Numbered from the stretch's first letter, positions 49,497 to 58,499 are shown. The stretch is 64,000 bases of DNA from Streptomyces bottropensis ATCC 25435 (GCF_000383595.1 NZ_KB911581.1:7213519-7277518); one strand, 5' to 3'. The notes: generated by a model not told the origin, from the sequence alone. Translations and numbers: made by a program.

Positions 49497-50120
49497 TCAA
49501 CCCCCGTACGGGCGCCTCTTCTTCGCCTCGCGTAGGGCGTGGGCCCACCAGGACAGTTGGTCCAGCATCACGTGGGCCGCGGAGTTGGGGGCGGACGGGT
49601 CCTTGAGGTGGCCGGTCTCGTCGAAGGCGGCGTGGGCCTGGTGGAAGGAGACCGTGTCACGGACGGTGGTGGCGTGGAGTTCCGCGAAGACCTGTCGGAG
49701 GTGTTCGGTCGCGCGGAGGCCGCCCGACATGCCGCCGTAGGAGACGAGCGCGACCGGCTTGGCGCGCCATTCGTGGAAGTGCCAGTCGATGAGGTTCTTC
49801 AGGGCCGCCGGATAGGAGTGGTTGTACTCGGGCGTCAGCACGATGAACGCCTCCGCCGCCGCCAGCTTCGGGGTGATCTCGGCCAGACGTGCCGTGCTCT
49901 CGGGGGTCGTCGCGAAGGTCGTCGGCAGGTCGGCCTCGGCGACGTCCACCACGTCGACCTCGAAGCCGTCGTGCTGCCGTACCCTCCCCAGCAGCCACTC
50001 GGCGATCACCGGGCCGAAGCGGCCGGTGCGGTTGCTGCCGATGACCAGCGTCACCCGGACCGGGGTGGCGGAGGAGGAGACGGGCGCGATGCCGGTGTGC
50101 GTGTCCGTTGAGGTCTGCAT
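49497..50120 (-). CDS. NAD(P)H-dependent FMN reductase
   Basis: A 207-residue flavodoxin-fold reductase. The FMN phosphate loop is VTLVIGSNRTGRFGPVIAEW; flavin contacts follow in LTPEYNHSYPAALKNLIDW and VSYGGMSGGLRATEHLR. It reduces flavins or quinones at NAD(P)H expense. The gene lies in the position of S. coelicolor SCO2478, a known SoxR target responding to the redox-active antibiotic actinorhodin, and a SoxR-like site is found upstream. ATG 50120 follows GAGGGTGG. Confidence 0.9.
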   Translation of the reverse strand: MQTSTDTHTGIAPVSSSATPVRVTLVIGSNRTGRFGPVIAEWLLGRVRQHDGFEVDVVDVAEADLPTTFATTPESTARLAEITPKLAAAEAFIVLTPEYNHSYPAALKNLIDWHFHEWRAKPVALVSYGGMSGGLRATEHLRQVFAELHATTVRDTVSFHQAHAAFDETGHLKDPSAPNSAAHVMLDQLSWWAHALREAKKRRPYGG

Positions 50121-50135
50121 GGGGACCACCCTCGT

Positions 50136-50155
50136 ACCTCGACCTTGCTTGAGGT
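50136..50155 (-). promoter_or_regulatory. candidate SoxR box before the FMN reductase gene
   Basis: Minus strand ACCTCAAGCAAGGTCGAGGT is an imperfect 20-base dyad with ACCTC/GAGGT arms, directly overlapping a TTGACC -35 motif (50153-50158). SoxR, a [2Fe-2S] MerR-family activator, binds such sites between promoter elements. It is 15 bases from the start codon. Confidence 0.65.
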
Positions 50156-50418
50156 CAAGCCCGAGGCCGCCACGACCTGCCGAGGCCCCGACCCGACCTC
50201 CGGTCACCCGTTCACACCCCCGGGTCCCCTCGATCGCGTTCTCTGCCGCAGGACCCTCACCTCACCCCGGTGACCTGCCAGAACACCTCGCCACTCGCCC
50301 CCTCCCGCACCCTCCTGACACCCATTCACATCATTTCTGACGGACCATCAGCAAGCGCTCGACGCGGTGTGCCACTTACCTCGGAAAGGAACGGAGGACT
50401 CTCGGAGGAGCCAGCACG

Positions 50419-50949
50419 ATGCGACGTACCGTCCGGCCGCTGACCGCAACCGCGCTAGCCGTCGCCCTCGCGGCCCTCGCCGCCGCACCCGCGTACGGCG
50501 GTGAGGGCACCGGGCGACTCGACGTCTCGCCGGCCGGTGCCGTCCCCGGCGACGAGGTCACCGTCCGTACGACGGCGTGCGGCGCGGGCGGTACGGCGAC
50601 GGGGGACGCCGGCGCGGTCGGCGCCGGCTCCTTCCCGCTGGCGCCCGACTCAGGACGGCAGCGGCTCGACGGACGGTTCGAGGTGCCGCCGAGCGCGCAG
50701 CCGGGAACGTACGAGATCGTCGCGACCTGCGCCGACGGTGGCCGCAGGGTCACCGGCGACCTGGTGGTCTCGCTCACCGGCACGCGCACCGCGCCGCCGG
50801 CGTATCCGAGGGGAAGTGTGAAGACGGGGGTCGGTGGCGCACTCGGTCCCGACCCCGTACAGACCGCGGCGGGCGTGGCGGCTCTGGCCGTCGCCGCCGC
50901 GGGCGGTACCTGGCTCCTGCATCGCCGGGCGAGAGGCGACGGGATCTGA
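50419..50949 (+). CDS. secreted membrane-anchored protein paired with a sortase
   Basis: A 176-residue surface protein. The signal peptide is RPLTATALAVALAALAAAPA, then YGGEG. An immunoglobulin-like domain follows, with two cysteines in TTACGAGG and VATCADGG that may pair, and a C-terminal membrane helix (TAAGVAALAVAAAGGTWLLH) ends in RRARGDGI. No LPxTG is seen before the helix. It precedes the class F-type sortase gene by 126 bases, and such pairs recur in Streptomyces. Function is unknown. Confidence 0.82.
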   Translation: MRRTVRPLTATALAVALAALAAAPAYGGEGTGRLDVSPAGAVPGDEVTVRTTACGAGGTATGDAGAVGAGSFPLAPDSGRQRLDGRFEVPPSAQPGTYEIVATCADGGRRVTGDLVVSLTGTRTAPPAYPRGSVKTGVGGALGPDPVQTAAGVAALAVAAAGGTWLLHRRARGDGI

Positions 50950-51075
50950 CGGACACCCTCCGCCGTCCGTCCGCCGGTACCGCCGTCCCTCTCCCCTCCG
51001 GGCCCGATGCCCCTCGGCCCGGAGGGGAGGACAAGGGACCGTTGCGAACGCCCGCACGGCCGTGAGGAGGTCCTC

Positions 51076-51735
51076 GTGCGTCGGCTCTCCGACTCCGTCA
51101 TAGCCGGGGTGACCGTGATCGCCCTCTTCTGCGGCGCGTGGCTGGTGCGCAGCGGCACCGCCTCACAAGCGCCTCCCCAGCCGTCGGCCGCGCAGGCCCA
51201 CCTCCGGTCCGGTACGCCGAGTGTCTCGCCGGAGCCGGGCGGCGCCTCCGCGGTCCCGGCAGCCGTCCCGCTGCCGCCCTCTCCGCCCGACCGCATCCGC
51301 ATCCCCTCCCTCCGCGTGGACGCGCCACTGATGGGGCTCGGCCTCACGCCCGCGGGCAGCCTGGACGTCCCGCCCGCAGCGAAGGAGAACCTCGCGGGCT
51401 GGTACGAGTCCGGCACCAGCCCGGGCGCCCGGGGCACCTCGATCGTGGCCGGACACGTGGACAACGCCGAGGGGCCCGCCGTCTTCTTCCGCCTCGGCGC
51501 GCTGAGGCGCGGCGCCACGGTCGAGGTGGACCGGCGGGACGGCGGGACGGCCGTGTTCACGGTGGACGCGGTGGAGGTGTACGACGCGCGGGACTTCCCC
51601 GACGAGAAGGTCTACGGGGCGGCGACGCGGCCGGAGTTGCGGGTCATCACCTGCGGCGGGGGGTATTCGAGGGCGACCGGCTACCAGGGCAACGTGGTCG
51701 TCTTCGCCCATCTCACGGGCAGTCGCCCGAGCTGA
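51076..51735 (+). CDS. class F (actinobacterial) sortase
   Basis: A 219-residue sortase with an N-terminal anchor (VIAGVTVIALFCGAWLV), a Pro/Ala-rich linker, and the sortase barrel. The catalytic residues are visible: His in SIVAGHVDNAEG, Cys in LRVITCGGGYS, and Arg likely in YSRATGYQGN. It cuts a sorting signal and joins the product to another molecule outside the cell. GTG 51076 follows GAGGAGG; the frame is open to 51007. Its partner may be the upstream surface protein. Confidence 0.9.
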   Translation: MRRLSDSVIAGVTVIALFCGAWLVRSGTASQAPPQPSAAQAHLRSGTPSVSPEPGGASAVPAAVPLPPSPPDRIRIPSLRVDAPLMGLGLTPAGSLDVPPAAKENLAGWYESGTSPGARGTSIVAGHVDNAEGPAVFFRLGALRRGATVEVDRRDGGTAVFTVDAVEVYDARDFPDEKVYGAATRPELRVITCGGGYSRATGYQGNVVVFAHLTGSRPS

Positions 51736-51846
51736 GCACCGGCACCGGCCGCCCCCAGCACCCGGCGAGCGCCGCGCCCCTCACAGCCCTCACAGCCCTC
51801 AAACCCGCAGGCCCGCGCGCCCGCACGCCCTCACGCCCTCACGCCC

Positions 51847-52635
51847 TCACGCCACCCACTGCTCGTACCCCATCTTCGCCACCAGCGTGAACACCACCGT
51901 CAGCAGTACGACCCGGACGAAGCCGCTGCCCTTCTTGAGGGCGGTCCGGGCGCCGACGGTGCCGCCGACGAGGTTGAAGACCGCCATCAGGGCCGCCAAC
52001 TGCCAGTACACCGTGCCCTTCCAGGCGAACGTGGCGAGCGCGCCCGCGTTGGTGCAGCAGTTGACGATCTTGGCGGTGGCGGAGGCGGTGACCAGGTCCA
52101 GGTGGAGGAGGGCGGTCAGGGCGAGGACGAGGAACGTGCCGGTGCCGGGGCCGATGAGACCGTCGTAGAAGCCGATGCCGACGCCCGCCAGGCCGATCGC
52201 GGCGAGGACTCGGCGTGCCGAGACGGGGCCCGTGGCGGGGGCCGTCGTGCCGAAGGAGGGGCGCAGGATCACGAACGCGCCGACGGCGAGCAGGACGACC
52301 ATGACCACCGGCTTCAGGACCTCGGTGCTCAGACCGGCGGCCACGAACGCGCCGGCCGTCGAGCCCGCCAGTGCCGCCAGACCGATGCGTACGGCGATCC
52401 GCACGTCGACGGGCGTGCGGCGGGCGTACGTGACCGCCGCGCCCGTGGTGCCGACGATGGCGACCGCCTTGTTGGTGCCGAGCGCGTACTGCGCGGCCGA
52501 GGCGCCGTTCGGCAGACCCAGGAGGAGGGCGGGCAGAAGCAGGAGCCCGCCGCCGCCCACCACGGCGTCGATCCAACCGGCCGCGAGGGCGGCGAGGCAG
52601 AGGACTACGACCATGGTCAGCGATATGTCGGGCAC
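51847..52635 (-). CDS. TSUP-family (TauE/SafE) membrane permease
   Basis: A 262-residue protein with about eight membrane helices in two related halves. The N-terminal half has ALAAGWIDAVVGGGGLLLLP and YALGTNKAVAIVGTTGAAVT; the second half has GLAGVGIGFYDGLIGPGTGT and TASATAKIVNCCTNAGALAT. The family exports or imports small anions, such as sulfite, sulfonates or related acids; the substrate is unknown. GTG 52635 is the start. It is divergent from the nitrite reductase operon, and a role in anion exchange for nitrogen use is only a guess. Confidence 0.88.
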   Translation of the reverse strand: MPDISLTMVVVLCLAALAAGWIDAVVGGGGLLLLPALLLGLPNGASAAQYALGTNKAVAIVGTTGAAVTYARRTPVDVRIAVRIGLAALAGSTAGAFVAAGLSTEVLKPVVMVVLLAVGAFVILRPSFGTTAPATGPVSARRVLAAIGLAGVGIGFYDGLIGPGTGTFLVLALTALLHLDLVTASATAKIVNCCTNAGALATFAWKGTVYWQLAALMAVFNLVGGTVGARTALKKGSGFVRVVLLTVVFTLVAKMGYEQWVA

Positions 52636-52689
52636 GACGCGACCCTATGCGGTGCGATACGTGCGCTGTCCATCGACCTGAGGAACTTC

Positions 52690-52795
52690 TGAGGTGAGGA
52701 TCCTTGGGGGTGAGGATCCTCGGGGTGGGGATCCTCGGGGTGGGGATCCTCGCGGGTCCGGCACCCGGCACCCGGCACCCGGCACCCGCCCAACG
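52690..52795. repeat. short tandem repeats upstream of the nir operon
   Basis: Four copies of a 14-16 base unit containing GGATCCTCGGGGTG are followed by at least four copies of GGCACCC. They lie in the 436-base gap between the divergent TSUP and nir genes. No gene or regulatory consensus is recognised within them. Confidence 0.75.
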
Positions 52796-53010
52796 TGCCT
52801 GATGTTGCGCCGTGAATGCCCGCCCGGCGTGACCTACGGCACCGCGGCCCGGCGCGCCCCCCGTCTCCCCGCGCCCCGCCCCGTCCTGCCGTATACGCCT
52901 GCGCGGCCCTCGTATGGCCAGGTCAGCAGCGTGATCCCGGGTGTCCTCACACCCCGTCACACCCTCCCGGAAACCCCTCACACCCGGATCGGGGCCGCGG
53001 GGAGGGCAGC

Positions 53011-53048
53011 GTTCCTCGTGGGAAACAGACGCGATGCGGTCGGGTAAC
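53011..53048 (+). promoter_or_regulatory. candidate GlnR box upstream of the nir operon
   Basis: GTTCC-n6-GAAAC-n6-GATGC-n6-GTAAC with exact 6-base spacing, matching the GlnR pattern gTnAc-n6-GaAAc twice. It ends 23 bases before the first gene. The same distance and last site (GTAAC) are found before nasA. Confidence 0.65.
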
Positions 53049-53071
53049 ACCGGCACCGCAGGCTCAAGGAC

Positions 53072-54307
53072 ATGACCTCGAACGAGCGTGTGGTGGTGAT
53101 CGGCTCCGGCCTCGCGGGCGTACGTCTCGCCCGGCGGCTCGGAGAGTTCGGCATGCCCGCCACGCTGGTCGGCGAGGAGGAGCACACACCGTACAACCGG
53201 GTGCTGCTCGCCGAGGTACTGGCCGGGCGGTACGCCCCCGAGGTCATCGCGTTGCCCGCCCCCGCCGAGCCCACGCGGCTGGTGAACGGCCGGGTGGTCC
53301 GGATCGACCGCGAGATGCGAGCCGTACATCTCGCGGACGGTACGGAGATCGCGTACGACAGACTGGTCCTCGCGACCGGTTCCAACCCGGTGCTGCCGCC
53401 GCTGCGCGGCCTCTGGGACCCGGAGCGGCACGAGTTCCCCGACGGGGTGCACGCGTTCCGGACCATGGATGACTGCCTGCGGCTGTCCGGTGCCGTACGG
53501 CCGGGGGCTCGGGCCGTCGTCATCGGGGGCGGGCTCCTCGGGGTCTCCGCCGCCCGCGCGCTCGCCCTGCGCGGCGCCCAGGTCGTCCTCGCCCAGCAGG
53601 GCGAACGGCTGATGGAACGCCAACTCGACCCGTCCGCCTCGAAGTTGGTCCGACGCCACCTCACCGACCTCGGCGTGGAGGTGCACACCGAGACGCGTGT
53701 CCGTGCCGTGCGCAGCGTCGGCGGGGCCGTGCGGTCGGTGTCGATGGCCGACGGATACACGCTCGACGCGGACCTGGTCGTCATCGCCTGCGGGGTCCAC
53801 CCCCGGGTGGGTCTCGCCCAGGATGCGGGGCTCGCCGTGCACAAGGGCGTCATCGTCGACGAGGAGCTGCGCAGCTCCGACCCCCACATCCACGCGATCG
53901 GCGACTGCGCCCAGTTCCAGGGCACGGTCTACGGGCTCGCCACCCCGGCGCTCGAACAGGCTGACGTCCTGGCCGAGTTGCTGGCCGGCGACGCCGCGTC
54001 CCCGGCCGCCCGTTACACCGGCACCCGCGCCCTGACCCGGCTGACGCTCGCCGGAGCGGACTTCCTCGATCTCGCCGCGTTCGGCGAGCCCGAGCCGCTG
54101 CCCGGCGACGACGTCATCCAGCTCACCGACGCCACACGCGGCACCTACCGCAAGGTCGTCGTCCGCGACGACCGCCTGGTCGGCGGGGTGCTCGTCGGCG
54201 AACTCGGCACGGTGGGCGCGCTCGCCCGCGCCTGGGAGGGAGCGGAGCCGCTCCCCGGAGACGGCGCTCCCCTGCTCCACCTGCTCACCAACGATGGAGG
54301 CTCCTGA
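53072..54307 (+). CDS. FAD/NAD(P)-dependent oxidoreductase of the nitrite/nitrate reductase operon (NasB-like)
   Basis: A 411-residue flavoprotein: VVVIGSGLAGVRLARRLG (FAD), PYNRVLLAEVLAGRY, LVLATGSNPVLPPL, AVVIGGGLLGVSAARAL (NAD), and IHAIGDCAQFQG. It resembles the N-terminal half of NirB and the NasB reductases that supply NasA with electrons. With NasA lacking its own flavin domain, this is a good candidate for its partner. It ends directly before nirB (no spacing), so the three genes form an operon behind the GlnR-like box. Confidence 0.9.
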   Translation: MTSNERVVVIGSGLAGVRLARRLGEFGMPATLVGEEEHTPYNRVLLAEVLAGRYAPEVIALPAPAEPTRLVNGRVVRIDREMRAVHLADGTEIAYDRLVLATGSNPVLPPLRGLWDPERHEFPDGVHAFRTMDDCLRLSGAVRPGARAVVIGGGLLGVSAARALALRGAQVVLAQQGERLMERQLDPSASKLVRRHLTDLGVEVHTETRVRAVRSVGGAVRSVSMADGYTLDADLVVIACGVHPRVGLAQDAGLAVHKGVIVDEELRSSDPHIHAIGDCAQFQGTVYGLATPALEQADVLAELLAGDAASPAARYTGTRALTRLTLAGADFLDLAAFGEPEPLPGDDVIQLTDATRGTYRKVVVRDDRLVGGVLVGELGTVGALARAWEGAEPLPGDGAPLLHLLTNDGGS

Positions 54308-56911
54308 ATGTCCGCCACCCTGGGGCCCACCCCCACGATCGTGCTCGTCGGCCACGGCATGGTCGGCCAGCGCTTCCTGGAGGCGCTCGCCGAGCGCGGC
54401 CTGACCGCCACGCACCGCGTGGTCGTGCTGTGCGAGGAGCCGCGCCCGGCGTACGACCGCGTGGCGCTCACCTCGTACTTCGCGGGCAAGACGCCCGAGG
54501 ACCTGTCGATGACCGACATGGAGTTCATCGAGACGCACGGCATCGAGCTGTTCGTCGGTGACCCGGCGGAGACGGTCGACCGCGAGGCCAGGAAGGTCAC
54601 GGCCCGCTCCGGGCAGGTCTTCGAGTACGACATCCTCGTCCTCGCCACCGGTTCCTTCCCCTTCGTGCCGCCGGTCCCGAACAAGGACGCCACCGGCTGC
54701 TTCGTGTACCGCACGATCGAGGACCTGCTCGCGATCGAGGAGTACGCGAGGACGGCCGAGACCGGTGCCGTGGTCGGCGGCGGTCTGCTCGGGCTTGAGG
54801 CGGCCGGCGCGCTGAAGGGCCTCGGACTCACCTCCCACATCGTGGAGTTCGCGCCCCGGCTGATGCCCGTGCAGGTGGACGACGGCGGTGGCGCCGCGCT
54901 GCTGCGCACGATCGAGAACATGGGCCTGAGCGTGCACACCGGCGTCGGCACCCAGGAGATCGTGGTCGACGAGCAGGGTGCCGTCACCGGGATGAAGCTC
55001 TCCGACGGCTCCGAACTCGCCACCGACCTGGTCGTGTTCAGCGCCGGCGTCCGCCCCCGCGACCAGCTCGCCCGCGACTGCGGCCTGACGGTCGGCGAGC
55101 GCGGCGGCATCAGCGTCGACGAGCAGTGCCGGACCGTGAGCGACCCGCACGTGTTCGCGATCGGCGAGTGCGCGCTGGCCTCCGACGGCCGGGTGTACGG
55201 CCTGGTGGCGCCCGGGTACGAGCAGGCCGAGACGGCCGCCGCGACCATCGCCGCCGACGAGGCCGCGTTCACGGGCGCGGACATGTCGACGAAGCTGAAG
55301 CTGCTCGGCGTGGACGTGGCCTCCTTCGGCGACGCGCACGGCGCGAGTGCCGACTGCCTGGACGTCGTGTACTCCGACTCCCGCTCGGGCGTCTACAAGA
55401 AGCTGGTCATCGGCCGCGACGGCGAGCTGCTCGGCGGCATCCTGGTCGGCGACGCGGAGGCGTACGGCACGCTGAAGGCGTTCACCGGGTCCGTCCCGCC
55501 GGTCTCGCCCGAGTCGCTGGTGCTGCCGGCGGGCTCCGGCGGCGGCGCCCAGCTCGGCCCGTCCGCGCTGCCGGACGAGGCGATCATCTGCTCCTGCCAC
55601 AACGTGTCCAAGGGCGCGATCCGCGGCGCGGTCACCGACCACCGGTGCACCACGGTGCCCGAGGTCAAGAAGTGCACCAAGGCCGGCACCGGCTGCGGCA
55701 GCTGTGTGAAGGTGCTGGGCCAGCTGGTCACCGCCGAGCTGGAGGCCGGCGGTGTCGTCGTCGACAAGGGCCTGTGCGGCTGCTTCTCGCAGACCCGCGA
55801 GGAGCTGTACGAGATCGTCCTCGCCCTGCGCATCAACACCTACCAGCAGCTGCTGGACCGCTACGGCCGCGACGAGGCCAAGGGCGGCGACGGCTGCGAG
55901 GTCTGCAAGCCCACGGTCGGTTCGATCATCGCCTCCCTCGCCCCGACGATCGGCGCCAGCGGCTACGTCCTGGAGGGCGAGCAGGCGGCCCTGCAGGACA
56001 GCAACGACCACTTCCTGGCCAACCTGCAGAAGAACGGCTCGTACTCCGTCGTCCCGCGCATCCCCGGCGGCGAGATCACCCCCGAGGGGCTGATCGTGAT
56101 CGGCGAGATCGCCCGCGACTTCGGTCTCTACACGAAGATCACCGGCGGTCAGCGGATCGACATGTTCGGCGCACGTGTCGAGCAACTCCCCCTCATCTGG
56201 GCCCGGTTGGTGGACGCCGGCTTCGAGTCCGGCCACGCCTACGGCAAGTCGCTGCGCACGGTGAAGTCTTGTGTCGGGCAGACCTGGTGCCGCTACGGCG
56301 TCCAGGACTCGGTCCGCATGGCGATCGACCTGGAGCTGCGCTACCGGGGCCTGCGCTCCCCGCACAAGCTCAAGTCGGCGGTCTCCGGCTGCGCCCGCGA
56401 GTGCGCCGAGGCCCAGTCGAAGGACTTCGGCATCATCGCCACCTCCAACGGCTGGAACCTCTACGTCGGCGGAAACGGCGGCGCCACTCCCCGCCACGCG
56501 GACCTCCTGGCCCAGGACCTCGACGACGCCCAGCTGATCAAGCTGATCGACCGGTTCCTGATGTTCTACATCCGCACCGCGGACCGCCTGGAGCGCACCT
56601 CGACCTGGCTGGAGCGGATCCCCGGCGGCCTGGACCACGTCCGGGACGTGGTCGTGGAGGACTCCCTCGGCATCTGCGAGGAGCTGGAGTCCCTGATGAC
56701 CGACCACGTCTCGGCCTACGCCGACGAGTGGGCCTCCACCATCAACGACCCCGAGAAGCTCGCCCGGTTCGTGTCCTTCGTCAACGCCCCGGACACCCCG
56801 GACCCGGTCGTCGGCTTCGTCCCCGAGCGTGACCAGATCAAGCCCGACCTGCCCCTGCTGTCCATCGGCCTGCGGCCCGCCGATGTCCTGGAAGGAAGCG
56901 CCCAGCGATGA
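54308..56911 (+). CDS. nirB: assimilatory nitrite reductase [NAD(P)H], large subunit
   Basis: An 867-residue protein with the full domain set. FAD/NAD domains: IVLVGHGMVGQRFLEALAER, LVLATGSFPFVP, GAVVGGGLLGLEAAGAL. A BFD-like [2Fe-2S] domain: IICSCHNVSKGAIRGAV and CTKAGTGCGSC. The siroheme/[4Fe-4S] domain is in the C-terminal third, with CVGQTWCRYGVQDSV (C-x5-C) and SGCARECAEAQ (C-x3-C). It reduces nitrite to ammonium with six electrons. The stop overlaps the nirD start (ATGA). Confidence 0.96.
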   Translation: MSATLGPTPTIVLVGHGMVGQRFLEALAERGLTATHRVVVLCEEPRPAYDRVALTSYFAGKTPEDLSMTDMEFIETHGIELFVGDPAETVDREARKVTARSGQVFEYDILVLATGSFPFVPPVPNKDATGCFVYRTIEDLLAIEEYARTAETGAVVGGGLLGLEAAGALKGLGLTSHIVEFAPRLMPVQVDDGGGAALLRTIENMGLSVHTGVGTQEIVVDEQGAVTGMKLSDGSELATDLVVFSAGVRPRDQLARDCGLTVGERGGISVDEQCRTVSDPHVFAIGECALASDGRVYGLVAPGYEQAETAAATIAADEAAFTGADMSTKLKLLGVDVASFGDAHGASADCLDVVYSDSRSGVYKKLVIGRDGELLGGILVGDAEAYGTLKAFTGSVPPVSPESLVLPAGSGGGAQLGPSALPDEAIICSCHNVSKGAIRGAVTDHRCTTVPEVKKCTKAGTGCGSCVKVLGQLVTAELEAGGVVVDKGLCGCFSQTREELYEIVLALRINTYQQLLDRYGRDEAKGGDGCEVCKPTVGSIIASLAPTIGASGYVLEGEQAALQDSNDHFLANLQKNGSYSVVPRIPGGEITPEGLIVIGEIARDFGLYTKITGGQRIDMFGARVEQLPLIWARLVDAGFESGHAYGKSLRTVKSCVGQTWCRYGVQDSVRMAIDLELRYRGLRSPHKLKSAVSGCARECAEAQSKDFGIIATSNGWNLYVGGNGGATPRHADLLAQDLDDAQLIKLIDRFLMFYIRTADRLERTSTWLERIPGGLDHVRDVVVEDSLGICEELESLMTDHVSAYADEWASTINDPEKLARFVSFVNAPDTPDPVVGFVPERDQIKPDLPLLSIGLRPADVLEGSAQR

Positions 56912-57258
56912 CGATCGCCCCCGAGAAGACCGATGTGAAGGTCCAGCTGCGGCTGGCGGACGGCTGGTTCACGGTCTGCGACCTGACCCTGCTGACCCCG
57001 GGCCGCGGCGTGGCCGCCCTGCTCCCCGACGGCAACCAGGCCGCGCTGTTCCTCGACCGCGCGGGCAGGCTGTACGCCATCGACAACCGCGACCCGTTCG
57101 GCGGCGCCGCCGTCCTCTCCCGGGGTCTCACCGGCAGCCACCAGGGCCGCCCGTTCGTGGCCTCGCCGCTGCTGAAGCAGCGCTTCGACCTGGCGAGCGG
57201 GGAGTGCCTGGACGACGAGGCGGTACGGATCACGGCGTACGAGGTGCGCGCCGCGTAG
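56908..57258 (+). CDS. nirD: assimilatory nitrite reductase, small subunit
   Basis: A 116-residue Rieske-fold protein (VCDLTLLTPGRGVAALLPDG, then LYAIDNRDPFGGAAVLSRGL and GQRFDLASGECLDD-like QRFDLASGECLDDEAVRI). As usual for NirD, the Cys/His ligands of true Rieske clusters are absent, so it is a structural partner of NirB rather than an electron carrier. It starts inside the nirB stop. Confidence 0.94.
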   Translation: MTIAPEKTDVKVQLRLADGWFTVCDLTLLTPGRGVAALLPDGNQAALFLDRAGRLYAIDNRDPFGGAAVLSRGLTGSHQGRPFVASPLLKQRFDLASGECLDDEAVRITAYEVRAA

Positions 57259-57278
57259 GCAGGGCCACGGCTGCCGCG

Positions 57279-58214
57279 TCACGCCTTCAGTTGCTCGTAC
57301 GTGACGCCGGTCAGCTGCTCGGAGGCCGTCCAGAGGCGTTCGCCGGCCCGGTCGTCGTGGGCCCAGGGCGCCCTTCTGGAGGGGCCGGGCGCGCCGCGCC
57401 ACATCAGGAAGGACGGCCCGATGAAGGAGTCGGGGCGTACGCCGGGGGCGGTCGCCGCGTACAGCGTGGGCAGGGCGCCCGCTTCGGCGGACTGGGCGAA
57501 GACGCTGTTGCCGACGCGCATGAAGCGCTCGACGCCCTTGCGGCCCTCGGCGGTGGCTCCGGCCGTCTGGAGGTTGGTCGCCGCGTAGCCCGGGTGCGCG
57601 GCCGCCGCGACCACCTCGTAGTGGTGAGTGGCCAGCCGCCGGGCCAGCTCGTGGGTGAACAGCAGGTTGGCGGTCTTGGAGCGGCCGTAGGCGACCCAAC
57701 GCCCGTACTTGCGCTCGCTGTTGAGGTCGTCGATGTCGATGTTCGACCTGAAGTGCATGGTGCTGGAGAGGGTCACGACCCGGGCGCCGGGAGTGGCCAG
57801 GAGCAACGGCAGCAGCAGGCCGGTCAGCGCGAAGTGACCGAGGTGGTTGGTGCCGAACTGCGTCTCGAAGCCGTCGGCCGTGCGGCCCTGCGCGACGGCC
57901 ATCACGCCCGCGTTGTTGACGAGCAGATCGAGGCGGTCGCGGGTGCGGGCGTAGGTGTCCGCGAAGTCCCGGACGGAACTCAGGTCGCCGAGGTCGAGCC
58001 GGATCAGCTCCAGGCTTCCGTGCGGGACTTCGGCACTCATCCGCTCCAGTGCCGCCGCGCCGCGCTCCTCGCTGCGGCAGGCGAGGACGACGTGGGCGCC
58101 GCGGCGGGCGAGTTCCCGTGCCGCCACGTATCCGATGCCGCTGTTGGCGCCGGTGACGACCGCGGTGCGGCCGTGCTGGTCGGGGATGTCGCGTACGTTC
58201 CAGCCGCCGGTCAT
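57279..58214 (-). CDS. short-chain dehydrogenase/reductase
   Basis: A 311-residue SDR of the retinol-dehydrogenase-like group. Cofactor motif TAVVTGANSGIGYVAAREL, then VLACRSEERG (Arg after the second strand favours NADP), LLVNNAGVMAV, catalytic Ser in VVTLSSTMHF, and Tyr-x3-Lys in VAYGRSKTANLLFTHEL. It oxidises or reduces an unknown alcohol/carbonyl compound. ATG 58214 is preceded by GGGAGGTGG; the open frame goes on to 58547. It faces nirD tail to tail. Confidence 0.9.
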   Translation of the reverse strand: MTGGWNVRDIPDQHGRTAVVTGANSGIGYVAARELARRGAHVVLACRSEERGAAALERMSAEVPHGSLELIRLDLGDLSSVRDFADTYARTRDRLDLLVNNAGVMAVAQGRTADGFETQFGTNHLGHFALTGLLLPLLLATPGARVVTLSSTMHFRSNIDIDDLNSERKYGRWVAYGRSKTANLLFTHELARRLATHHYEVVAAAAHPGYAATNLQTAGATAEGRKGVERFMRVGNSVFAQSAEAGALPTLYAATAPGVRPDSFIGPSFLMWRGAPGPSRRAPWAHDDRAGERLWTASEQLTGVTYEQLKA

Positions 58215-58381
58215 GACGCCACCTCCCGAAACGCTCCTGAGCAGGTGTTCAGCGTAGTCTCGCCGAGGGGGTTGCGGGAGGGTGTCCACCTGGGTTGCGG
58301 CAGGGGTGTCGGGCTCGGCCGCAGGGGTGCCGGGCTCGGCCGCGGGTCCGGTGGGGCTTCTCGCGCAGTTCCCCGCGCCCC

Positions 58382-58413
58382 TGGAAAGCAGGGGCTGCGC
58401 CGGCTGCTTTCCA
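58382..58413. terminator. hairpin in a repeated intergenic element
   Basis: TGGAAAGCAG and CTGCTTTCCA form a 10-base-pair stem behind GCGCAGTTCCCCGCGCCCCT (58362-58381). It lies upstream of the SDR gene and faces a second, inverted copy at 58500-58525 next to the SulP stop. Confidence 0.6.
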
Positions 58414-58499
58414 AAGGTGCGGGCCGTCGTCCTACAGGCCTGCCGGCCCGCGGGAGCCTGAGGGTTCAGGGCCGCAGGGGCTTGGGCTTCGGGGCCCGC

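Noticed and set aside
51839..56707. 1622-residue minus-strand frame opposite the nir operon
   Set aside because: It is an antisense shadow of the NasB-like and NirB genes, with no domain recognised.
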